A DNA stretch of 64,000 nucleotides from Sepiola atlantica. Lineage: Eukaryota; Mollusca; Cephalopoda; Sepiida; Sepiolidae. The stretch spans positions 144,674,382 to 144,738,381 of the forward strand of contig OY744517.1 in assembly GCA_963556195.1 (NCBI GenBank), in the 5' to 3' direction. The position numbers were made by a program, and so were the translations under genes. Under the pieces are notes generated by a model. That model was not told the DNA's origin. It saw only the letters and a list, made by a program, of their open reading frames with translations, and searched no databases. Shown here piece after piece: positions 20,385-32,170 of the stretch (position 1 is its first letter; the number at the start of each line of letters is the position of its first letter).

Positions 20385-22484
20385 AGCAAAATACGCATCA
20401 CAATTTATCATCTGAAAAGTGCCATTTTTATTTACCGTCCATTAAATACTTGGGATTTATGTTTGATTGTCAGGGTCGTCGTCCAGATCCTGCTAATGTG
20501 GCAGCCATTCAACACATGCCATCCCCATCGGACGTTAGCGGTCTACGCGCATTTCTGGGATTGGTGAGCTACTACAGTAGTTTCTTGCCTTCACTCCATC
20601 AAATCAAATCACCGCTCAACAAACTGTTGATAAAAGACACAAAATGGTCCTGGCCCGAGGACTGTCAAAAATCATTTGACAAAATCAAAGCACTCATTAA
20701 CTCGGACCTACTGCTCACACATTTTGATCCCAATAAGAAATTTGTGGTAGCAGCAGATGCATCAAATCATGGCGTTGGAAATCTCGCATATATTCACAGA
20801 TGGAACTGAGAAAGCAATCATGCATGCAGCCAGATCCCTGACACCCACGGAACGCAATTACAGTCAAGTGGAAAAAGAAGCACTGGCACTTATTTTTGCT
20901 GTGAAGAAATTCCATAAGATGTTGTTCGGGCGTCACTTTACACTTCTGACAGACCATAAGCCACTACTGTCAATATTTGGCTCAAAAAAAGGTATTCCGG
21001 TATATTCAGCCAGCTGATTACAATGGTGGGCAATCATTCTACTGGGGTACGATTTCACTATATAGTACCGCCGGACAACAGAATTCGGCCAAGCTGATGC
21101 CTTGTCACGACTCATTAGTGCACAATCAGTTACAGATGATGAAACTGTCATCGCTGCCATCAACATCGAGGACGATTTTCAACGCACGCTCACAGACTGT
21201 ATCCGGATAATTCCAGTGACAAGGAATGATATAAAGCGAGAATCACAACAAGATCCAACGATACAAAAAGTGTGCAGATTTCTTCACCATACATGGCCTC
21301 CTAACCTCACGGGAGACCTCCAACAGTTCAAACGGCGCAGTGGCTCTCTTTCTGTCATTGATGGTTGTTTGATGTTTGCAGATCGTGTTGCTATTCCCAC
21401 TAAACTCAGACAAGCAGTCCTTAAGCAACTACATTCGGGCCATCCAGGCATTAACCGAATGAAATCACTAGCCCGCAGCGTGGTCTATTGGCCTAACAGA
21501 CACAGACATTGAGCATACTGTTAAACGTTGTATCCAGTGTATGGAAGCGCAAAAGAATCCACCTCAGATTGTTGATTCTCGCTGCACATACCCAGAGCGA
21601 CCATGGTCCAGAATACATATAGACTTTGCTGGCCCTATCAATGGCCTTAGTTTTCTGGTAGTTGTTGATGCCCATTCCAAATGGCCAGAAGTTTTTCCAA
21701 TGAAACAGACTGACACTCAGTCTACAATAACAGTACTTAGGCGGCTATTTAGTCAACACGGCTTACCCGAGACTTTAGTCTCAGACAACGGAACACAATT
21801 TATGTCTGAGTCATTCCAACTATTCTGCAAATCGTGTTGCATTACACACGTTCGGTCGCCACCGTATCATCCTCAATCCAACAGACAAGCCGAAAGATTT
21901 GTAGACACATTCAAAAGGGCACTACTAAAAGCAAGAACGGGGAGGGAACAACAGAGGAGATACTACATGCTTTCCTCCTTTCATATAGAATAACACCAAA
22001 TGGAGCTGTGAAGAATGGTCTATCACCAGCAGAGGCACTTATGGGACGAAAACTCCGTACCACACTGGACGCTTTACGTCCCCAGCCACAAAGGCAACAA
22101 CCAAGCCCTAACAAAACAAAAGCATTTTCAGTTGGCACACCAGTGTTTGCTCGGAATTACAGACCTGGCCAGCCAAACTGGGTACCAGGCATCATCCGCA
22201 AAATAAATGGACAATTCCTGTATGATGTTCAAGTCGGAAGTCAATTCTGGGCACGGCACAAAAACCAGTTGCGTCTCAGATACTCTGTAGACAACTTAGT
22301 GGACAACAGAACAACCATTCCGCTTGATTTGTTAATGGACACATTTGAACTGCCATCTCCATCACCTCCCATGCAGACAAGTACAAGTGAGAATTGTCAA
22401 AGACCTCACAGGAGTTGGCCAAAGCGCAATCGCACTAGAGTCAAGCACCTCCAAGTTGACCCCAGGTGCGCTCGATACAGTTAA
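20385..22484 (+). pseudogene. 5'-truncated, frameshifted Ty3/gypsy pol
   Basis: Pol of a Ty3/gypsy LTR retrotransposon, which normally copies RNA to DNA and inserts it. Readable in order: end of reverse transcriptase (EKCHFYLPSIKYLGF, then the LRAFLGLVSYYSSFLP thumb), RNase H start ([12 protein letters not shown]), RNase H body ([31 protein letters not shown]), the HHCC zinc-binding region (H-SGHPGINRMKS ... C-IQC), then integrase with D at 21622, D at 21784 and E at 21892 (35 residues between the last two, the standard D-D-35-E), and a C-terminal region (NGLSPAEALMGRKLRT). Frame changes occur near 20785, 20985, 21100, 21505 and 21955. Gag, protease, most of RT and the 5' LTR are absent. It cannot act as it stands. 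Confidence 0.9.
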
Positions 22485-22488
22485 AGAC

Positions 22489-22665
22489 TAAAACGGGGAG
22501 ATGTTAGGACAACTAACAAAACGATTTATCTCCCTTGCACCATTTTCGGAAAGTTAACAGTAAACACAGACCACGAATCAGACTGTCTTATGTCAATCAC
22601 GTACAGCGGCCAATTAACTCATTATTTCATTCTGTGTTCCGTTTTAATAAATCTGTTAAACGTTT
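22489..22665 (+). mobile_element. candidate 3' LTR start of the gypsy element
   Basis: Eight bases after the pol stop a purine-rich ACGGGGAGA abuts TGTTAGGACAACTAAC, a usual polypurine tract and LTR start. An AATAAA signal follows at 22646. The LTR's right end is not clear and there is no 5' LTR to compare with, so the end coordinate is a guess. Confidence 0.5.
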
Positions 22666-22740
22666 CTGTTGAAAGTTTATCCATTTTGTCTACGAGTTAT
22701 TAATTATTATAACCTAAATCACAAGGTTATAAAAAAGACC

Positions 22741-24175
22741 AAAATGGTGTGTTCTTGCTGGATCATCAGGCACGCATTCTGTTTGCATATGTACACTTAT
22801 CAGAATGCAGTTTTGTTGATTGATACGATTGACTGGGAGTATACATACAAAGACCTAATCAAGAAAGTTGTCTGTGACATAGATAACAAAGTGTGTATGA
22901 TGCATCGCTGTGATTCATGTCCAGAAAGTGCTGCTTTGAAAAAGTTTCTGGATGATGAGCTCAATCATTTAGATATGGACTCTGAATTCCATTATTGTCA
23001 GTGGCAAACGACAGATCGTGCTGCACTGGCAAGACTTCAAAGACATTCGAAGAATACAAGGAACTCCTCATCGACAGCATCAACAACCTTACTCGACACT
23101 CATACTTGGCGAAAGCCCAAGCAAGATACGTGAAATTGATGAAGGAATTTCTCAGAGTGAACAAAGGTTTTGGTGTCCCCTAACACTTTGTAGAAAACTA
23201 CGACTAGATACAAAGCTTCCACTGGAGCAAAGAGTATTGTACATTGAATCCCCTAGTCATTTACTACAAAGATGCTGATGGAAACCTCCAACATTATTTC
23301 CTCTGTTTCATTCCAGATGACAACACACATGACAAGTTTTGTTCACAAGATTCAGATACTACTGGTGAAATACTTGAAGCAGAAGCCCTCAAGCATCACA
23401 AAGCTCTATTACCTTTCTGATGGTTGTGGTGGGAAATACAAAAATTCCAAGAACTTCCTTAATTTATGTTCCCATAAATAGGACTTTTCCATCGAAGCAG
23501 AGTGGATTTTCTTTGCAACTAGTTACAGGAAATCATCCTGTGATGGAATTGGTGGTGCGGTGAAACACCATGCTGCAAAACGAAGTTTTCAGAGACCATT
23601 CAACAACCAAATTCTGAACTATTATGTGGTACTAGAAGTATGCCCAGAAGAAATAAAATTAATTATCTTCTTTGGCATTGACAAAAAAGACATGGTCGAG
23701 GTGAGAAAGAAGATAGAGAAGAGGTTCGAAGAAAGTAAAAACAGTACCCTGTACAAGAAGCAGTCATCATTTCATTCTCCAGTCAACATCACAAATTGGA
23801 CACAAACTGTGCAGTGAGGATGACTCGTTTGTGGACATGCATGATTTAAAAAATCCAACTTGAGTTTATATTGGTGACATTGCACTATCGTCTTACATAT
23901 CTTGTGTGTACAATTCATTGTGGTGGGTCAGTTTGGTGAACAAAGTTGATGAGAAGCAAGGTGATGTTAATGTCCAATTCATACACCCCCATGGACCACA
24001 GAAAACATTCAACTGGCCAGAAGGTGGTGATAGCTGCTATGCCCCTATAAAAACATATGTGCTATACAGGCACCTACATCAACCACTGGAAGGACTTATA
24101 GAATCTGTGATGAAGATTATGATAAAACGATTGCTGTGTTTGCAAAACCTAATTTGTGAAAAGTTGTTGATTTGA
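22741..24175 (+). pseudogene. dead copy of an unnamed multi-copy protein family
   Basis: Several frames together preserve a motif series that I know from proteins annotated only as uncharacterised in many invertebrate genomes: CLHMYTYQNAVLLID, KVVCDIDNKVCMMHRC-DSCP, a QW-TDR block, HSYLAKAQARYVK-MKE, VENYD, QSFHW, TLNPLVIYY, IPDDNTHD, YLSDGCGGKYKNSKNFLNLC, EAEWIFFATS, SCDGIGGAVK, then C-terminal YISCVYNSLWW and FIHPHGP-TFNWP. The repeated acidic residues in the SDG, EW and CDG blocks suggest a transposase-like fold, but that is inference. An in-frame TAG follows VENYD, TAA/TGA breaks follow, and at least five frame changes make it nonfunctional. It starts right after the gypsy LTR. Confidence 0.75.
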
Positions 24176-24970
24176 TTTTTTTTTTTTAACTGCCATGATG
24201 TACCTTATAAATAATTTCTAATTTTCTTTCTATGCATAAAATTAACTATTAAATTTTGTGATAAATTCGGGTTTGGGTTTACTTATCTTCCAATGGAGAC
24301 AGCAATATCGTATGTTCCTGATGTGTCTCAATGCAAAAAAAAGAAGTCTATTTTTCAAGTTTAATTGTGAGCTAATGGAAAAAGAAAAAGAATTCGTTCT
24401 CGGATAAGAGAAAGTTCAATATGTGTAGAACACACAGAAAAAAAAATTTCATTTTCCAATAGTGTCACAAACTTTTTTGAGACTTGGAAGTCCCACACTG
24501 AAATTTAGGTAAACATGTACAATAACTCAAAACCAGTTTATTTTTAAAGGTTGTGTGATTTTTGGATTCATTGTGCAAGAAATCTTGCCTGTACCAATTT
24601 CTAACGTTCTAGCTAGTATAGAATTCATTTTATGCACAAAAATGTAATTTTCTAATGTCGCAATTTTGTGGTGTTTCGCGACATACCTGAAATCTTAAAA
24701 ATGCAATATTTTGGAAACCGCTTGGAGTTACAAGCTCAAAATTTCAGGATTTTCTAGTTTTTTATGATACCAACAACTGGGGACAGTTTGAAGAAAAGCT
24801 GAGAGGTAAGGGTGACATTTTCAAATTTTTCTGGATGATTTGAATAAATGAAAAGAAATGTGCAAACAATAGTAAAATATAATTTTTAGGTTATTCCAAG
24901 CCAAGCCTTAATAGAAAAAAAATTAAAAATATCTATACTTACAAATAAGAAAGAACTTTAACCTGGGTAA
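24176..24970. other. unassigned AT-rich sequence
   Basis: No gene or repeat match. It may include 3' flank of the preceding element. Confidence 0.4.
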
Positions 24971-24971
24971 A

Positions 24972-25905
24972 TTTCTACAGGCGATATTCACCAAAATATA
25001 CAGACCTGACTGAACTGTTTGCAAATTTAAGAAAAAAGAATGTTAAATTTATCTAATCAGAAGAATAGCAAAAAGCTTTTGCTAGATTAAAATTAATTAT
25101 GGCAAAGAAACCAGTAATAAAAATTTTTCCGCCCAAAAAGGACATTGTTGGCCTGAATTAATCTGTGTGCCGGACAAGAAAAGTTCTACAATAAAACAGA
25201 TTCTAAAAGTCATATTTTCCAGAAACAGCATACCAAAAACTCTGGTATCCAACAATGCATCAAAGTTTTGTGATGAAAATCTTAGGTGTAAACTGTATAA
25301 GACACCACCATATAACCCTCAATTAAATGGGTTAGCAGAAAGATTGGTGCAGACCCTAAAAACACAACTAAAAGAGAAAAAATACTACCAAGGCTGCTTT
25401 TAATCTATCACACAATACACCACGCCCATCAGCTTTAATGGGAAGGCAAATTAGATTTCTGCTTCCACAAATGAAAAGGTAGTACAAAAAGAAGTAAGCA
25501 TCAAATCCAAAAAAGGCAGAATTTATCATGCAAAAAGGTTACAATACAGCTATAAAAGAGAAAAGGGGAATAGTGTATTGGCTCATGCAAATCATGGTGA
25601 ATATGAAGAGCAAAATGATGAAGACATCTCTACGATTTCTTGTGTTAATTATTTATCGAACAACCTTTACAGAATAAAACATTAGAAGCTGAAATAATGC
25701 ATGATCAAGCGGGTCAAAATGAGTTTGAAAATTTGGATGAAGATCAAATAATGCAAAAAGACGACCCTGATTACAGTATAGCGCAAGATAGATCTAGATC
25801 ATCTAGAGAAAGAAATACAGAAGAGAGAGAGAGAGAGGAAAGTAATCCCAAAAATGAAGAAGACGTACAAGACCTACTATGGCATAAAACCTATACGCTT
25901 TAGGG
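24972..25905 (+). pseudogene. second Ty3/gypsy pol remnant with internal deletion
   Basis: An RT-thumb-like stretch (RRYSPKYTDLTELFANLRKK, then QKAFARLKLIMAKKPVI) runs within about 60 bases into integrase (WPELICVPDKKSSTIKQILK, NSIPKTLVSNNASKF, KTPPYNPQLNGLAERLVQ), so RNase H and the zinc region are missing. The second catalytic Asp is Asn (AAC at 25251) and the distance to the Glu at 25338 is about seven residues short of the usual 35. RPSALMGRQIRF follows. A 68-codon acidic/Arg-rich tail lies at 25697-25903. Sequence differs from the 20.4-kb element, so this is another lineage. Confidence 0.8.
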
Positions 25906-26054
25906 AGATTCATACTGGCAAATTGATCTGCCTAATTAGCATGTGTAAGACAGAGCGTATATAAAGCTCTCATTAAGAATAACTAAGTAAATGAACCTTG
26001 ACTAGCTACTAACCAGTGCTAACTTTTCACTTCACAAAAAAAAATACTAACCAA

Positions 26055-26345
26055 TACAAGATAAAAATGGAAAAATATGCTAAAAACATGTAGAAGATAA
26101 AAACATGTAAAAGACAAAAGCAAATATTAGAAGACAAAAAACGAACATGCTGAAGACAAAATATTAAGATAAAAAACAAACTACAAACATGTAGAAGACA
26201 AAATAAAACATTAAGACAAAAAACATCTAAAAGACAAAAAAACATGCAGAAAGCAAAAACAAACATATAGAAGATAAAAAAAAACATGTGAACGACAAAA
26301 ACAACCTAAAAATATGTAGAAAACAAAAAAAAACTAGAACTATAA
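26055..26345 (-). repeat. degenerate A-rich minisatellite
   Basis: Variants of AACATGTAGAAGACAAAA, about 18-24 bases apart, are repeated at least ten times. The 86-codon Phe/Cys-rich minus-strand frame is only this repeat translated. Confidence 0.8.
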
Positions 26346-27271
26346 AGATATAAAAAGAAAAGTCCTAACAGAAAACAGATGGCCAATTATTGTGAATGAA
26401 TTCATATGCCAACAGCATAATCAATCAAAACTGAACAAGAATCAGCTCATAGGTAAATACTATGAAAGGGGAAGTAACTAAGATTTAAGTTTTCCATAAA
26501 TAGACTATTTTGTTATTTAAACAATGTCAGATATCTTCTACTTGAGAGTCGTCTCAAGTATAAAGGACATGGCATTGTTGTTTAGTTTCAGACAACTCAA
26601 TCTTATCGAAGAAGAAATTAAATTGTTTTTATCTCCTAAAACGAAGGTAATTATCTGTGGGTTGTAGGGTCCAAGACTCGTGGTGAAAAATGAAATCAGA
26701 AAATGGACACCAACGTCTTGCATGACTCGACTTCTATTTTAATTTTCAAAGCTAAGTAAAAATAAGCACTTTATGCATTCAAAATAAGAAATAATGGTTA
26801 AAAATAAAGAGGGAGGGGGCATTTGGGTCAACAGAGAATTTTGAATTAAGAAAAAAACATGAAATATCAAATAGAAACTATTAAACAAGTACTAACAAAT
26901 ACATGTTTAAAGTTTCTGCTTCCTTCGCCGACGGCCAGCACCCAGAGCCGTACAAAGCAGTAGTAAAAGTTTGAAACATCGGTATCTTATATGAATTGGC
27001 ATTTTTTATATTCAGATATAAATATATCTATCATATATCACCATTTAAGTATGACACCGGCCAAAGAAGCATTTCAGGGAAGCCATATCATAGGTTAATA
27101 TGAAAGTGGACTCAAATCAGTATCAAATCGCAGTAGACATCAGAATTCCACTTTCCACCAAGTGATTGCCAATTCATCAACGAGGGAAAATAATCAATAT
27201 TATCTTGCCTAAGTCCATCAGGACCCTCTGACAGCAGTCTTCATTAAAAAGGTCTATATTTTTGTTTACTT
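26346..27271. other. unassigned sequence
   Basis: A 61-codon minus-strand frame (26538-26723) has no motif. Nothing else is recognised. Confidence 0.4.
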
Positions 27272-27346
27272 ATGAGTCACCACTTATCAAGGCACAGAGG
27301 CCACTTGAGGATAAGGGTTAATCTTTCATATATATATATATATATA
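27272..27346 (+). mobile_element. CACTTATCAAGG repeat fragment plus (TA)n
   Basis: TGAGTCACCACTTATCAAGG and CCACTTGAGGATAAGGGTTA are intact, then the copy is cut off by a short TA microsatellite. Confidence 0.6.
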
Positions 27347-28134
27347 AATAATGGATATATAGGTGAAACTAAATTACTTTTCAGATTTTGATTTAATAAC
27401 CACAAACTTACTATCAGACAAAACATACCCTACTCCTAATGCATTTCAACCAAACAGACCATACACTCTAACATCAAATGTATTTTAATAGATAGCAAAT
27501 TCTCAATCACATATGCATACAAAGAAAAAGAAACAAAATGGATTTTAAAACTAAACACATAAATCAGGTCAGAACAATGATGGCAGTATTTTTAAAATGT
27601 ATAAGTTTTTTACAGACAGACTGAGAAAGATTTAATTTTGGAATGAAACTTGGTTGGATGAAGTTATCATTTTCTCTTAACGATAATTTATGACGAGATG
27701 AACGCGCACATGTTGATTTAAAAAATAGGCAACTGTTTTCTTTGCCATTTGATGGAGAGATTTCACGTGGACTGACTTGTATGTTCGAGACAAAAAATGA
27801 ACATTGCACAAAGCTGAAAATGTCCATTTTTTCATAATGGTTTCATGTTCGTTCAATTTTTGGTAAAAGAGTGGAGAATCGCTCTTTATATTAAAATTTA
27901 AATTATAATAACACCTATAATTTACATGATTTTATGTTTTCCATAAGACTTCTTTTTTTTTATTTTTACAATATGAAGAAATTCATTATTTTTAGCCGAG
28001 AAAGACATGCAAACATATAAAATATTAATATGTATTATTTAAAGAACAAATTTTTGAAATAAATATTATTTCAAAGAAGTTTTCTGTTAGGAATCTTAGA
28101 TTCAAACTTGCAAGAAATAGAAGCTCAATGTCCA
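27347..28134. other. unassigned AT-rich sequence
   Basis: The 87-codon minus-strand frame at 27564-27827 shows no known domain. No RNA gene or repeat match seen. Confidence 0.4.
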
Positions 28135-28650
28135 TCATACAATAAACAGAGCTTGGGAGGATGATATCATGGTGAACGAACATATACTACACTGATCCCC
28201 CAAAGGAGGGAATAATGACCGAGAGGATAGTATCATGACAACCCCCAACCCCCACCACTAAAAAGGATTTAATGCCTGGGAAGATGATATCATGACAACA
28301 GGATAGATAGCATACTAAACGCTCTCCTCACAAATGGAGACGATAATCATTGAAGGATGTATCATGAGGAACGAACATATACTATGCTTCCCCAAAAAGA
28401 AGACGTAATATCTGGGAGGATCGCTCATAAAAGGAGAAGGTAATGCCTGTGAATATGATACTACACTTACCCCCCCCCCTCCCAAAAAAAAAGGGAAACG
28501 GTTGTCCCTGGGAAGATGGTCTCATGACAACATAACAAAAGGAGGATGTAATACCTGAGGGGATTACTCCACCCCTTAAAAAAAGAAGATGGTAATTTCT
28601 GAAAGGATGGTCTTATGACAGCAAAACCGATTACACCATCCCCCCCCCCC
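28135..28650 (-). repeat. tandem array of U2-derived units
   Basis: Read on the minus strand, units of roughly 80-110 bases repeat GTGTAGTATATGTTCGTT, TCATGATAC/T-ATCCTCC, CAGGCATTA and CCTCCTTT. The GTAGTAT-TGTTC core is the U2 branch-recognition region, and the body matches the two plus-strand units at 8173-8330. Landmarks on the plus strand are GAACGAACATATACTACACT (28176) and GAACGAACATATACTATGC (28370). C runs break the array. Confidence 0.5.
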
Positions 28651-28741
28651 CATCCAAAGATAATACAATAATAAATTAAATCATTTTTTTGTTTTTTTTC
28701 ATTCATTTAAAAATGCCTAGCCATAAAAAACATTTTTATGG

Positions 28742-28784
28742 TTACTTGGCCTTTGGGCCAAAATGAAAGTGTAGTATCTGTTCT
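28742..28784 (+). ncRNA. U2 snRNA 5'-end-like sequence
   Basis: TTGGCCTTTGGGCCAAAAT then GAAAGTGTAGTATCTGTTCT follows U2 nucleotides about 5-46 with a few changes. It stops there, so it is not a U2 gene but a U2-derived head, pointing away from the adjacent minus-strand array. Boundaries beyond the U2 portion are unclear. Confidence 0.6.
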
Positions 28785-29406
28785 CAGCACCACAATGACA
28801 TCAGACGTTTTACTATCGATAAAAATATTGTGTATATATAAGAAAATATTACAATGCAAAATTACAACTGCATATTACAGAATATTAATTTATTAAAAAA
28901 TAATATGCAAATTAAGAAGACCAAACGGTGCTTGTGGGTATTTGCAGTCTACTATATATACAGTATTACAAAATCTTGAATTAAATAAGCACCAGCTGTT
29001 TTGATGTTCATATACTTAGGATAGATGGAAAAAAAACTTTCATATTTATTCATTTAGTTAAGATAGCTTCTTTTTTTATCAGATTCAAAAGAAATATATT
29101 GCAGAAGTCCTTTTACAATTGTTTTGAAGCCAATTTATTCTAGAACCCATATTATAACAAAAAAGATTCTGTTTTATCACTTCTTTCTTCATTCGAAAGT
29201 TTGAAACAAAAATAAAAATAAATTTAAAGCTTCTCATCAGAAACTCGATGAAACATAATTCCATAATGATAGACTACTTATTAATTGTCACATTTTAACT
29301 TTAAAAGATATTGGACCATAATGCATTAGTAAAAAAGCTTGTATCGGTAATAGTAAATTGGTCTAAAAAAAAATATTAAAAAAATAAAAAAAATTTTATT
29401 AAATTA
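28785..29406. other. unassigned AT-rich sequence
   Basis: No gene seen. Confidence 0.4.
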
Positions 29407-29440
29407 CTAACGGTCCTTACCCGGCATTTACCAAGATTAT
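29407..29440 (-). mobile_element. Helitron-like 3' end, degenerate
   Basis: On the minus strand CTTGGTAAATGCCGGGTAAG is followed by GACCGTTAG|T. This resembles the other CCTGGGCAATGCCGGG ends, with TTAG for CTAG and T after the cut. The 5' end would lie to the right and was not found. Confidence 0.35.
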
Positions 29441-29861
29441 ATTTACTTTTATTAATAATTTATATGAATGAAATTTTTAAAAAAGTGAAAAGTCAACCAA
29501 ACAAAGAGAAGTAATTCTGTATTAACGAATACAGAGTTATTTGTCTTTTCTTAAGATGATGTCATTTTGAAAATTATTCTGGTCGAATAAAATAATTTGT
29601 GAAACATTAAATCAAATTACATTTTTTTCTTCCTAAGAACATGTACCGACGTTGCCAAAAAATATAAATAAAACTGACGTACTAGATTAAAACATTGATT
29701 TTACAGAATGAAAGCTATCGATGACAAAGAAACAATAAAAATTGACTTTACTTTATACACATAGTTTTGTCAAAAAACAGTAAACATAATTCTTTTATAA
29801 ATTGTTTTGAAATAGTGCCAAGTAGAATTTTATTGGATTCCCCTAAAGTTAATTGGAGACA
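29441..29861. other. unassigned AT-rich sequence
   Basis: No gene seen. Confidence 0.35.
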
Positions 29862-29990
29862 TTGGTTGGTTGTTTTGTTTTATGGCATATCAACCCTTTT
29901 CGGGTTATTTAATGCCGAATCCAATCATTTTGGTAAAAGTTTTTATGCTTTAAGTTCTTTATATCTTCAAATATTTATTCATAATGTTTC
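29862..29990 (+). mobile_element. ATGGCATATCAACCC repeat family, best copy
   Basis: TTTTATGGCATATCAACCCT, TTTCGGGTTATTTAATGCCG, AATCCAATCATTTTGGTAAA, then TTCAAATATTTATTCATAAT. Partial copies lie at 6918, 34994, 35320, 36238, 40175, 54075 and (minus) about 59700. The 87-codon frame across it is not supported. Confidence 0.6.
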
Positions 29991-30704
29991 GTTTGGTTGT
30001 TTTGTAGAGGAAAATTGTTTTTGTTTTTAGCTTTGCAGAACATGATTATGTTTTGCGAAGGCAAAGGAAAAAAACAATAACATCAATGTTTGGTGCATTT
30101 TAAGTCAGGAAGCCTGTATCTTCAGACAGCCTGATCTGGTGGCACTAGGACAGGGAGACATTAGTGAATATGTAATTAGTATCCGGTGAGTTGCATAGCA
30201 ATATCAGGATTTCTGTGATGGTGAAAGCTCCTCCACCTTCATCTTTAACCAATAAAAAATAAATATTGATAAGGACTAAATATTAAAATCGATTGAAAAT
30301 AAAAAAAATAATTTTAAAAACATGGACCAATATTTGCCCTATCTGACTAAAAAAATAGACTGATATTTAACTTTTGTTAATAAAGTTATCACAAATATAG
30401 GGGTGGAAAATAACCGTCTTTATGTAAGATTTACATCATAGGAAAACGAGATACATAAAGTTAAAAGTAACCGTTTTAATTTGTACTTTGTGAACTTTTT
30501 TATCTGAACAATATATATATTATTACACATATACCTAAAAAAATTTAATCCTTTTTGCAATGCAATAAGATGGAGTACTGCTGTCATATCTGGGGAGGTA
30601 CTGTCGGAGCACTCTTTTTTGTCTTTACAAAGTACAAAATCGACTTCACAATTTAGTTGGGGATGATCTCTTTTCGTCCTTACAGTCTCTTTCACACAGA
30701 AGAG
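29991..30704. other. unassigned sequence
   Basis: The 91-codon minus-strand frame at 30420-30695 has no recognisable motif. No repeat match. Confidence 0.35.
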
Positions 30705-31090
30705 ATGTTGTTAGCCTCCTCTACTGTATCGTTATGTTCATGGTAGGTGCTTGACTGAGCTCAAATCCCTGATCCCTCTTAAAACATTCACAGCAAGAAC
30801 ATGTCTGGTTACAGCGACAGCAAAGAACTTTCCTTTCTATCTCTCTTTACCAAAAACCAAATGGAAGTTTAATTCCTCGAACATCTCATCAAGATACAAG
30901 TCTACTTCCCAACAGACTACAGCATGATTATCTTCAAGTCTAATGTAAGCAATTACTTGTTGAGCCGTCCTCTTAGATAATCAATTCCTCTTAAATAATC
31001 TTCTGCCCTTTCCACCCATTGTTTCCGGTCCTATTGTAGTGGCGATCATCTGACGATCTCTTTAACCCTTATGTGGCTCATCAGTGTAAA
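30705..31090 (-). mobile_element. CACTTATCAAGG repeat, minus-strand copy
   Basis: Landmarks read in reverse order to 14372: AGCAAGAACATGTCTGGTTA, AGCAAAGAACTTTCCTTTCT, GACTACAGCATGATTATCTT and finally CCCTTATGTGGCTCATCAG. It is diverged and lacks the exact CACTTATCAAGG core. Confidence 0.45.
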
Positions 31091-32170
31091 AAAAAAAAAA
31101 AGAAGCCGGAACGTTCAAAGAGATGAACAAAAACAAATAATTGAAGACAATATATGCAATATTGTTCTTCAGAAACTTATTTATTTATTTTTCAGTAAAT
31201 CTTTCACTTACTGTTAATAGAGTCCGGGATGATGAAAAATATTTTTTTTATATTTCGATATTTCTTGATAAACACTCCCCTTCTCAAAAAACGAACATTC
31301 TTTCCATTTTCTGAAAAGATGTCGCCAAAAGTTGCTGTTATATTTGGATGCTTATGTTGCAGCAAAGATTTGAGTCAACAGAAACTAATATTTGAGTTAT
31401 TTATTAATTTGTTTTGTCTTATTTATTTTTTATTGCCTTGTAGGATCATTTTTTTTTATTATGATTAATATACTAGCAGGACATTGTGGAAATTACACAG
31501 CGATTTCTACGTGAATCTGTGTAATTTATTGTTAATAATATGTTTTTGATATAATAAATGTCTGTCAGGGTCAATCCTAATAATAATTTTTTAAAATTTT
31601 CTTGCGTAAAAATAATTGTCATTGTCAGCTAAATATTCTTTAGATAAATAAAACAAACATATCTCTTATTTATTTATTTATTTAAAATTGTAACAATTTA
31701 ATTCTTTTTAAAACAAATATTCTCTGCCTTCTTACCGTAAAAATAATTGTCAGCTAAATATTCTGGAACAATTTATTTAAAAATGGGTAAAGTCAGAATC
31801 GTTTACTTTAGTGATATCAGATTAATCACCAATTACCATTTTTACTGATTGGACGATCTCATTTTGTTTAATGTGCGTGAAAGGTGATAACGCACGTCAT
31901 TTTATATTAATTTAGCTTTATTTTATTCATTAATTTGTAATGGGTAAATTATTTTTTTTTTTGAATTAGTGTATAAAGACTCAGTATTTATTACAATTTT
32001 TAATATATTTATTTTATACTAATATGTTTATATTATATTAATCTTTTTATTTTAAACACGGAAAAAGAAATTAATTCTGCCTGGAAATTTTCTTCCTTAT
32101 TTTATCCGCTATGCAATATTGCAACATAAAAATATTCGATACAATGTGCACAATATTGTTCCGTTAGCTG
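31091..32170. other. unassigned AT-rich sequence with small duplications
   Basis: AAAATAATTGTC-AGCTAAATATTCT occurs near 31607 and again at 31739. AAATTACACAG at 31491 pairs with CTGTGTAATTT at 31520. The 79-codon frame at 31229-31468 is Phe/Ile-rich and unconvincing. Confidence 0.4.
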
